From assembly GCA_945899335.1 (NCBI GenBank), contig CAMDIP010000045.1, positions 1 through 8,728 on the forward strand: a stretch of 8,728 nt of DNA. The letters are read 5' to 3'. The position numbers and the translations under genes were made by a program. Source of the DNA: Bordetella parapertussis. GTDB taxonomy: Bacteria; Pseudomonadota; Gammaproteobacteria; Burkholderiales; Burkholderiaceae_C. Of this stretch, positions 1 to 5,451 are shown one piece after another; position 1 is the stretch's first letter; every line of letters starts with the position of its first letter. A model generated the notes under the pieces. The model was not told the origin of the DNA. It worked only from the letters and a program-made list of their open reading frames with translations, and did not search any database.

Positions 1-92
1 TTTTTTTGGCATTTGGCACCGAGGCCTTATTCAAGGGTGAAGAGGGTATTCAAGCCATAGGGGAGCAAATGCGTGTTGACGGTAAGCGTTAA
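1..92 (+). CDS. C-terminal tail of an unidentified protein (partial)
   Basis: Reading from base 3, an open frame gives about 29 residues ending in ...EQMRVDGKR and stops at TAA 90-92. The other two plus frames stop earlier (38-40 and 58-60), and the composition is ordinary for protein. The gene starts outside the window, so its function cannot be assigned. The charged tail with a Glu-Glu-Gly-Ile stretch faintly recalls the C-terminus of enoyl-CoA hydratase/isomerase (crotonase) proteins, but this is too short to rely on. It runs in the same direction as the following carbonic anhydrase-like gene, but the 196 bp AT-rich gap argues against a shared operon. Confidence 0.4.
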   Translation, partial: FLAFGTEALFKGEEGIQAIGEQMRVDGKR

Positions 93-288
93 TTGGCTGC
101 GCATCTCCTCGCCCGAAGGCTTAGAGTCTGCGTAGTGGCGGGGATGAATATGAACTTATGGCGTAAAAACAGAGGGACTAGCGCTTGAAATTCAATAAAT
201 AAAAATATTCCGCTAAATTTTTGTCAAAATCGTCCGATACGTCAAATTCCACTAATTTATTAATTTTTAACCCTTTGGAGCTTTTCCC
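93..288. other. AT-rich intergenic region upstream of the carbonic anhydrase-like gene
   Basis: No convincing gene is seen here. The second half (about 180-275) is strikingly AT-rich compared with the coding sequence around it, as expected for a promoter region. A TTGTCA at 221-226 resembles a -35 box, but no good -10 box sits at the right distance, so no promoter is called. A ribosome binding site, GGAG at 277-280, lies 8 nt before the ATG at 289. No transcription terminator for the upstream gene could be recognised. Confidence 0.35.
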
Positions 289-903
289 ATGCCTTACGAA
301 ATACTGCCCGCCGCTTCTTCTCAGATGACACCCACCTGCGCATGTTGCGCACCCTCGTCTATGCGCTCTGGTCTTGGCGTGAATCGCCGTGGCTTTTTGA
401 ACCTTGGCGCGGCAGGCGTGGCCGGTGCGGCTTTGGCCAGTATGGCGCCTAGCAAAAGTTTTGCCGCCAGCGGTAATTACGAAGCCATGTTGGTCAACTG
501 TATTGACCCGCGTTTCACCACCCTCAGCTGGCAGTACATGGGCTTGATCCAAGGTGTGAGCCGCGACAAGCTCGAAGACAACTACAGCCACTTTGTGATG
601 GCCGGTGGCCCCATCGGCGCGGTTCACCCCAAGTTCGCCAGCTGGCACGCCACCTATTGGGACAATCTGGATGTCACCGTGTCCTTGCATCACATTAAGC
701 GCGTGATTGGCATTTCTCACCGTGATTGCGGCGCAGCCAAATTGGCGTTTGGTGCAGACGCCGTGTCTGACAAAGACAAAGAAACCGAAGCCCATGCGGA
801 AGCATTGAACATGTTCCGTAAGGAAGTGAACAAACGTCAACCCAAGCTGAGCGTGATTACCGGCATCATGAATACCAATGGTCGTGTCGACTTGATCGGC
901 TAA
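289..903 (+). CDS. Tat-exported beta-carbonic anhydrase-like protein
   Basis: This 204-residue protein carries the metal-site signature of beta-carbonic anhydrases, zinc enzymes that interconvert CO2 and bicarbonate. Cys71 lies in C-x-D-x-R (Asp73 and Arg75 form the usual dyad), and His144 and Cys147 lie in HRDCGA. The N-terminus has a twin-arginine motif (NRRGFL, Arg33-Arg34), a hydrophobic Ala/Gly stretch (about 39-53) and a plausible cleavage site near Ala59 (SFA), so the folded enzyme is probably exported to the periplasm. The start at 289 is supported by GGAG 8 nt upstream. It gives an unusually long n-region of 32 residues with three cysteines (17, 19, 20); starts at Met13 or Met25 would shorten it. 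Cys71 and His144 are 73 residues apart, longer than I expect for classical family members, so activity is inferred. The stop overlaps the stop of the convergent hydrolase gene. Confidence 0.8.
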   Translation: MPYEILPAASSQMTPTCACCAPSSMRSGLGVNRRGFLNLGAAGVAGAALASMAPSKSFAASGNYEAMLVNCIDPRFTTLSWQYMGLIQGVSRDKLEDNYSHFVMAGGPIGAVHPKFASWHATYWDNLDVTVSLHHIKRVIGISHRDCGAAKLAFGADAVSDKDKETEAHAEALNMFRKEVNKRQPKLSVITGIMNTNGRVDLIG

Positions 904-2045
904 GCCAGTCCATTTAAAAAAGACAGCAGCAAGCGGTTGACTTCTAGCGCTTGCTCTTGCTGCACCCAATGGCCTGCATCTGGGATGAGCTGACACAAGC
1001 GCATCTCGCTGCAGGTTTTGGTTTGCATGGCTTCATACGCGCCTGGCATTTGGTAGACGCCCCAGTCTGAGGCTCCCGCGATAAACGCTGAGGGTACGTC
1101 AATCGTTTGGCCTCCCCATTGCTGCCCCAGTTGGGCGAACATGGCAGCATCGGTGCCGCAGCGGTACCACTGCAAGCCCCCTTGAAAACCGGTGCGTTGG
1201 TACTCGGCCACATACACGGCCAAGTCGGTGTCAGGCAGCCATTTGCAAGCGGCGATTTCTTCGTTTGAAGGCATGAAAGGCGCGACCGCTTGTGCCATGG
1301 TGTCGTTGGCACCCATGATGTAGTAGTCGGGCAATTCAGCCCAAGCCTGCGCGGTCCAACCGTCAAGCGGATGGGGTTGGTTGGGCGCCCAATCGGCACT
1401 TTTCACGTGGTAGTAAGCCCGCAAAAAAGCCTGCAAACCCTGAGGCGCATTCCACATGTCGCCATTGGCTTGTGGCCCAGAGTAATACCACTGGTAATGC
1501 TCGCGTGGGGGCTGCAAGCTGCCCAAGCCATGAACCACTTCGCTGATTTTTTGGTGGACGGCCAGTGCGTTAGCGCTGGGAGGCGGCCCTGCAAACGGCG
1601 CACTCATCATCACCACCGCATGAAACACATCGGGGCGCGTCAGCGCACACCAAGCGGCTACGGGAGAGCCAAAGTCGTGGCCAATGACGCAGGCCACCGT
1701 TTTGTGCCCAAGGGCATGGACCAGTGCCACCGCGTCCGCCACCAGTTGCAGCATGTGGCTGGCCTGCCAGTCGCCATCAAAACGGTCGTCCCCGCCCGTG
1801 GTACGGCCATAGCCGCGCTGATCGGGGGCCACCACGTGGTAGCCAGCAGCTGCCAACACCGGCAATTGGTGCCGCCAACTGAAAGACAGTTCTGGAAAGC
1901 CATGCAGCAAAAGCAGCAGCGGCTTGTCTGTCACGTCCCCTTCATGGCCCGCTTCCAAGAAATGCATACGCAGGCCCTGATCGGTATCAATATGGCGAGG
2001 ACGCACACCCTCGGGCAAGGGCAGGGGTGGGAGTAGGGTGCTCAC
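900..2045 (-). CDS. alpha/beta-hydrolase, epoxide hydrolase type
   Basis: A 381-residue alpha/beta-hydrolase of the soluble epoxide hydrolase group, which opens epoxides to diols through a covalent ester on an aspartate. Visible are the oxyanion-hole HGFP (48-51), the strand-turn PDQRGYGRT (74-82), the nucleophile Asp124 in GHDFGS, the acid Asp327 in GASDWGVY, and the general-base His359 in DAGHW. A cap domain lies between about 150 and 300. Its GFQGGLQWYR stretch (286-295) carries Tyr294, likely one of the two ring-activating tyrosines; the other may be Tyr282. An aspartate rather than a serine nucleophile excludes a plain esterase, but a haloalkane dehalogenase-like role is harder to rule out. 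No signal peptide is seen, so it is probably cytoplasmic. The start codon is GTG (2045-2043) with no clear Shine-Dalgarno sequence. It follows the molybdenum hydroxylase gene by 25 bp, so co-transcription is likely. The substrate is unknown. Confidence 0.85.
   Translation of the reverse strand: MSTLLPPLPLPEGVRPRHIDTDQGLRMHFLEAGHEGDVTDKPLLLLLHGFPELSFSWRHQLPVLAAAGYHVVAPDQRGYGRTTGGDDRFDGDWQASHMLQLVADAVALVHALGHKTVACVIGHDFGSPVAAWCALTRPDVFHAVVMMSAPFAGPPPSANALAVHQKISEVVHGLGSLQPPREHYQWYYSGPQANGDMWNAPQGLQAFLRAYYHVKSADWAPNQPHPLDGWTAQAWAELPDYYIMGANDTMAQAVAPFMPSNEEIAACKWLPDTDLAVYVAEYQRTGFQGGLQWYRCGTDAAMFAQLGQQWGGQTIDVPSAFIAGASDWGVYQMPGAYEAMQTKTCSEMRLCQLIPDAGHWVQQEQALEVNRLLLSFLNGLA
926..963. repeat. Overlapping inverted repeats near convergent gene ends
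   Basis: AGCAAGCG at 928-935 pairs with CGCTTGCT at 948-955 (12-nt loop). Alternatively, GCAGCAAG at 926-933 pairs with CTTGCTGC at 956-963. On the minus strand a run of six T (921-916) follows 4 to 6 nt after the stem, so it has a loose terminator look. It lies within the last codons of the hydrolase gene, however, and may only reflect its Gln/Leu codons. On the plus strand it lies 25 nt past the carbonic anhydrase stop and has no T-run. Confidence 0.25.
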
Positions 2046-2070
2046 AGCAAGAGTGCTTTCAAGTGGGTGC

Positions 2071-4368
2071 TTAGGTGGGCAAACGCAGTGGCAGTTGACG
2101 CAAGCGCTGGCCAGTCAAGGCAAACACTGCATTAGCCACCGCAGGTGCCACGGGAGGCGTGCCAGGTTCGCCCACGCCCTCAGGATGCGAATCACTTTCG
2201 ATGATGTGGGTGTCCACCACCGGTGCTTGCGGCATTCGCAGCACAGGGTAGTTGTTGAAGTTGCTTTGCTGTACGCGGCCCTTATCGATGGTGATTTCAC
2301 CAAACAAGGCGGCGGACAAACCAAACACCACAGAGCTCTCCATTTGCTGGGCAATCAGCATCGGGTTGACCGCAGTGCCGCAATCGATGGCACACACCAC
2401 GCGGTGCACCACGATTTGCTTGTTCTGCACCGACACCTCGGCCACTTGCGCCACGATGCTGCCAAACGATTCATGCAGAGCAATGCCAAATGCGCGTTGT
2501 ACGCCATCGCTGCCCACCGCAGGTGCTTGTCGCCAGCCGCTTTTGTCGGCGGCGGTTTGCAGCACCTTGGCGTGGCGGGGATGGTTTTTCAGCAACCCTA
2601 AGCGAAAGTCCAAGGGGTTTTGTCCTGCAGCAAAAGCCATTTCATCGACAAAACTTTCTTTGAAAAACGCTTGGTGCGAGTGACCGACCGAGCGCCAAAA
2701 ACCCACTGGAATCGGAAGGTCGACTGCCACATGGGCAATGCGGGCGTTCGGCCATTCATAGGCTTGGTCAAAAGCACCTTCGGCGGTGGTTTTGTCAGGG
2801 CCTGCGCCTGGCAGACCAAACGAACGCGCCATGACTTGCGGCACGATGGCTTGGCTGGCCGAGGTGTTTTGCCACGCCACCAATTGGTTTTGTGCATCCA
2901 AGCCTGCGCTGAAGCGGCTGATGCATGCGGGACGGTAGAAGTCGTGTTGCATGTCTTCGCTGCGGCTCCACAGTGTTTGCACCGGTGTGCCCTGCATGGC
3001 CTTTGCCACAACTGCGGCTTGGGCAATGATGTCCATCTCGAGGCGACGGCCAAAGCCGCTGCCCAGCATGGGAATGTTCAGCTGCACTTTGGTCACGTCG
3101 ATGCCGAGTTGCTTGGCCACCACTTTGCAAGCCAAATCGGGTACTTGGGTCGACGCCCACACTTGCGCCTCGCCGTCTTTGAACCACACGGTGCAGCCCA
3201 TGGGCTCCATGGGGGCATGTGCCAAATAGGGCGCGTAGTACTCGGCTTTTACCGTGCGAGTTGCTTTTTGCAAAGCGTCAGCGGCGTCGCCGTTGGAGAA
3301 ATAAGCAAAGCCCGTGTCGCTGTCCAATGCTTTGCGCAGCTCTGCAGCTATGGTGTCGCTGGACCATGCAGAAGACGCCGCGTTGTCCCACTTTATTTCC
3401 ACTTGCGTGAGCGCTTTCATGGCTTGGTAGGTGGATGTGGCCACCACCGCCACCCCCGCGCTGGTGCCATGCAAGGCGTCGATGGCCAGTACTTTTTTCA
3501 CGCCAGGCATGACCAGCGCTTTGCTGTCGTCAAAGCTTTGCAGCTTGCCACCCAAGATGGGGTTCATGCACACATACGCGAACAGCAAGCCACTGGGACG
3601 AATGTCGCCGACGAACATGGCAGAGCCATCGCTTTTAGCGTTGGTGTCCAAGCGCGGCAGACTTTGCCCAATCAGCTTGAAATCCACCGCAGGCTTGAGG
3701 GTGATGGAAGGCGGTAAGCCGACTTTGGCCGCCGCTACCGACAATTCGCCAAAACTGGCTTTTTTCCCCGAGCTATGCGAGACCACGCCGTCTTTCACAT
3801 CGCATTCACTGGTGGGTACTTGCCACTGCTGCGCCGCTGCGCCCACGAGCATCGCTCGTGCGCTTGCACCCGCTTCGCGCATGGGCAGCCACAGGTCTTT
3901 GATGCTGGTTGAGCCGCCGGTGAACATCAGTCCCATCTCGCGCATGGCTTTGCGCACCAACCACTGCGCACTGCTTTTCACCATGCCTTGGTTGTCAGGG
4001 TGAAATGGCAAACCATCTGCCACACCGGTCAAGTTGTTGTAAATGTTGTCGTTGGGCGACTGCTCAAAGCGAACTTGGTCCCAGCGGGCGTCCAGTTCTT
4101 CGGCCAGCAACATTGCCAAGCCGGTGAACACGCCTTGACCCATTTCGGATTTGCTCATCACCACCGTGACGGTGTCGTCCTCACCAATGCGAACCCAGCC
4201 GTTCAAAGCCGTGGTTTTGTCGATGCTGGCTAAAGGTTTGGAAGGATTTAAGCGCTGGCGCGGAGGCATGACGCCCCAGCCAATCGCTAAAACGCCGGTG
4301 CCCGCGGCAAGGGCGGCAAGTACATGTCTTCTTTTCACTGCGTGTCCTGTGGGTATTGAGGTCGTCAT
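2071..4368 (-). CDS. iorB: molybdopterin-dependent hydroxylase large subunit (isoquinoline 1-oxidoreductase beta-type)
   Basis: A 765-residue protein of the xanthine dehydrogenase/aldehyde oxidase molybdenum family, closest in layout to IorB-type large subunits, which hydroxylate N-heterocycles or oxidise aldehydes. A twin-arginine signal (KRRHVL, Arg13-Arg14, then a hydrophobic run to about 30) predicts periplasmic export after cofactor loading. Cofactor-binding signatures follow: SEMGQGVFTGLAMLLAEELD (74-93), GSGFGRRLEMD (436-446), WSRSEDMQHDFYRP (467-480) and the C-terminal GVGEPGTPPVAPAVANA (731-747). Glu734 corresponds to the family's catalytic glutamate. The length is normal for IorB. 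Such subunits usually work with a small 2Fe-2S subunit (IorA) and a cytochrome acceptor; neither is encoded beside it here. The ATG at 4368 is the most upstream ATG in frame. A GGGGAGG at 4394-4388 lies too far upstream (19 nt) to be an ideal ribosome binding site. The substrate cannot be told, so the symbol indicates the family only. Confidence 0.85.
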   Translation of the reverse strand: MTTSIPTGHAVKRRHVLAALAAGTGVLAIGWGVMPPRQRLNPSKPLASIDKTTALNGWVRIGEDDTVTVVMSKSEMGQGVFTGLAMLLAEELDARWDQVRFEQSPNDNIYNNLTGVADGLPFHPDNQGMVKSSAQWLVRKAMREMGLMFTGGSTSIKDLWLPMREAGASARAMLVGAAAQQWQVPTSECDVKDGVVSHSSGKKASFGELSVAAAKVGLPPSITLKPAVDFKLIGQSLPRLDTNAKSDGSAMFVGDIRPSGLLFAYVCMNPILGGKLQSFDDSKALVMPGVKKVLAIDALHGTSAGVAVVATSTYQAMKALTQVEIKWDNAASSAWSSDTIAAELRKALDSDTGFAYFSNGDAADALQKATRTVKAEYYAPYLAHAPMEPMGCTVWFKDGEAQVWASTQVPDLACKVVAKQLGIDVTKVQLNIPMLGSGFGRRLEMDIIAQAAVVAKAMQGTPVQTLWSRSEDMQHDFYRPACISRFSAGLDAQNQLVAWQNTSASQAIVPQVMARSFGLPGAGPDKTTAEGAFDQAYEWPNARIAHVAVDLPIPVGFWRSVGHSHQAFFKESFVDEMAFAAGQNPLDFRLGLLKNHPRHAKVLQTAADKSGWRQAPAVGSDGVQRAFGIALHESFGSIVAQVAEVSVQNKQIVVHRVVCAIDCGTAVNPMLIAQQMESSVVFGLSAALFGEITIDKGRVQQSNFNNYPVLRMPQAPVVDTHIIESDSHPEGVGEPGTPPVAPAVANAVFALTGQRLRQLPLRLPT

Positions 4369-4424
4369 TATGGCGAGTGTGCATGAACCTCCCCTGCGTT
4401 GTTTGTGCCGTTAGCATTGAGCGC

Positions 4425-5255
4425 ATGACATCCTCCACTTTGCCCCCCAACTTTGGCATCATCATCATTGGTGACGAAATCCTCTCTGGCAAACGCCAAG
4501 ACAAACATTTGGCCAAATGCATAGAACTGTTGGCTGAGCGCGGCTTGGGTCTTTCCTTTGCCGACTATGTGGGCGACGACCCCGAACGCATCACCGCGAC
4601 CTTGCAACGCGCTTTTGAAAACAGCGGCGTGGTGTTTTCTTGTGGCGGTATCGGTGCCACACCCGACGACCACACGCGTCAATGCGCTGCCAAAGCATTG
4701 GGGCTTGACTTGGTGCTGCATCCTGATGCCGAGGTGCTGATACGCGAACGCACCCGCGAGGTGGCTTTGGAAAACGGCTTGCCCTATGAACCCGACCGCC
4801 CAGACAATATGCATCGCCTGAACATGGGGCGTTTCCCCAAAGGCGCGAGCATCATTCCCAACCCCTTCAACAAGATCGCCGGTTTTACCTGCCAAGGCGC
4901 CCAAGGGGTGGTGCACTTTGTACCAGGCTTTCCGGTGATGGCGTGGCCGATGATGGCGTGGGTGCTCGACAACGTGTATGCCGCCCATTTCCATCAGGTG
5001 TTGCGCATCGAAAAATCGGTCATCGTCATGGGGGCTATGGAAGCCACTCTCACGCCTTTGATGGAAGCCATCGAGGCGCGGTTCAACGGCGTCAAGGTGT
5101 TCAGCTTGCCAAGTGTTGACCACCCCGAATTTGGCAGGCACATCGAATTGGGCGTCAAAGGGCTGCCAGGCCATGTCGAAGCTTCGTTTCCTGAGCTTAT
5201 TTTAGGTTTGCACGAATTTGGTGCAAAATTAGGCCCTGAAATGGTGCGATCTTAG
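4425..5255 (+). CDS. CinA N-terminal / MoCF-domain protein (molybdopterin-binding-like)
   Basis: A 276-residue protein made mainly of one MoCF (MoaB/MogA-like) domain of the kind found at the N-terminus of CinA. Motifs are IGDEILSGKRQDKH (15-28), CGGIGATPDDHTRQ (73-86), PNPFNKIAGF (145-154) and VPGFP (166-170). The C-terminal CinA amidase domain (NMN deamidase) is absent, as in many short proteobacterial members, which are often named competence/damage-inducible protein A. Related CinA-type domains hydrolyse ADP-ribose or FAD-like pyrophosphates, while MogA/MoaB act in molybdopterin synthesis; the sequence does not decide between these. I chose the ATG at 4425 because family-like sequence begins shortly after it. 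An in-frame ATG at 4356 would add 23 non-homologous-looking residues and overlap the divergent gene. The ribosome binding site is weak. It runs divergently from the molybdenum hydroxylase gene. Its 3' end contains a putative NtrC site. Confidence 0.8.
   Translation: MTSSTLPPNFGIIIIGDEILSGKRQDKHLAKCIELLAERGLGLSFADYVGDDPERITATLQRAFENSGVVFSCGGIGATPDDHTRQCAAKALGLDLVLHPDAEVLIRERTREVALENGLPYEPDRPDNMHRLNMGRFPKGASIIPNPFNKIAGFTCQGAQGVVHFVPGFPVMAWPMMAWVLDNVYAAHFHQVLRIEKSVIVMGAMEATLTPLMEAIEARFNGVKVFSLPSVDHPEFGRHIELGVKGLPGHVEASFPELILGLHEFGAKLGPEMVRS
5207..5227. promoter_or_regulatory. Putative NtrC binding site (upstream enhancer, inside coding sequence)
   Basis: A dyad of the form TTTGCAC-N7-GTGCAAA. 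It contains GCAC (5210-5213) and GTGC (5221-5224) separated by 7 bp, matching the NtrC pattern known from enterobacterial glnA enhancers (GCAC-N7-GTGC). It is centred on 5217, about 195 bp before the predicted sigma-54 transcription start. It lies within the codons for Leu262-Leu269 (LHEFGAKL) of the CinA-like gene. A better-placed partner site lies exactly 50 bp downstream. Confidence 0.6.
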
Positions 5256-5256
5256 T

Positions 5257-5277
5257 TTTGCACTTTTTAAGTGCAAA
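5257..5277. promoter_or_regulatory. Putative NtrC binding site (downstream enhancer for glnA)
   Basis: A perfect dyad TTTGCAC-N7-GTGCAAA centred on 5267; the full inverted repeat is 10 bp per arm (5256-5265 and 5269-5278) with a 3-bp centre. GCAC (5260-5263) and GTGC (5271-5274) have the 7-bp spacing of NtrC sites. It begins immediately after the stop codon of the CinA-like gene and lies about 145 bp upstream of the predicted start, a distance typical of glnA enhancers. As RNA it could form a hairpin, but no T-run follows, so a terminator is less likely. Confidence 0.7.
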
Positions 5278-5307
5278 ATAAGCCTTCCATGCGTTCAAAG
5301 ACTTTGC

Positions 5308-5321
5308 CAAGCCTAGGCTTG
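5308..5321. promoter_or_regulatory. 14-bp perfect palindrome in the glnA upstream region
   Basis: CAAGCCTAGGCTTG reads the same on both strands. It sits between the NtrC-like sites and the sigma-54 promoter, centred about 98 bp before the predicted start. It does not fit the GCAC-N7-GTGC pattern. It could be a binding site for a dimeric regulator or a bend/loop element; the protein is unknown. Confidence 0.35.
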
Positions 5322-5385
5322 AAAAGCCAACCGCATCAAGTAATCAATTGGTATGTATAAGAAAAATATTGGCTTATGCGATGCG

Positions 5386-5401
5386 TGGCACAAATCATGC
5401 A
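5386..5401 (+). promoter_or_regulatory. Sigma-54 (RpoN) promoter of glnA
   Basis: TGGCAC at 5386-5391 and TGCA at 5398-5401 fit the -24/-12 consensus TGGCACG-N4-TTGCW with the required 10 bp between GG and GC. The predicted transcription start is near 5412, giving a leader of about 40 nt that ends in a strong ribosome binding site (AGGAG 5441-5445, 6 nt before the glnA ATG). Together with the upstream NtrC-like dyads, this predicts activation under nitrogen limitation. Confidence 0.85.
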
Positions 5402-5451
5402 GGACAATGTAGATCCCAAATTTTTCAAACCAACCTCTCCAGGAGAAACTG

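Noticed and set aside
178..996. Minus-strand open frame (272 codons) opposite the carbonic anhydrase-like gene
   Set aside because: The plus strand has the Tat motif and zinc ligands; the minus frame has no recognisable features and overlaps the end of the hydrolase gene.
2620..3717. Plus-strand open frame (365 codons) inside the molybdenum hydroxylase gene
   Set aside because: The minus frame carries all family motifs in order. The plus frame has a Cys/His/Gly/Arg-rich composition without any recognisable domain.
4356..4424. Upstream in-frame ATG at 4356 as the start of the CinA-like protein
   Set aside because: The extra 23 residues look unlike the family, and this start would overlap the divergent molybdenum hydroxylase gene; the ATG at 4425 fits better.
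4368..5174. Minus-strand open frame (268 codons) opposite the CinA-like gene
   Set aside because: The plus frame has clear MoCF motifs; the antisense frame shows none and is rich in His and Phe, as typical shadows are.
5256..5278. Perfect inverted repeat as an intrinsic terminator of the CinA-like gene
   Set aside because: The stem is AT-rich with a 3-nt loop and no T-run follows on either strand. The GCAC-N7-GTGC spacing and a matching second dyad 50 bp away fit an NtrC site better.
5348..5376. Possible additional sigma-70 promoter for glnA (TTGGTA, or TATAAG at 5356-5361)
   Set aside because: TTGGTA lacks a -10 box at 17 bp, and TATAAG lacks a -35 box at the right spacing, so neither pair is convincing.
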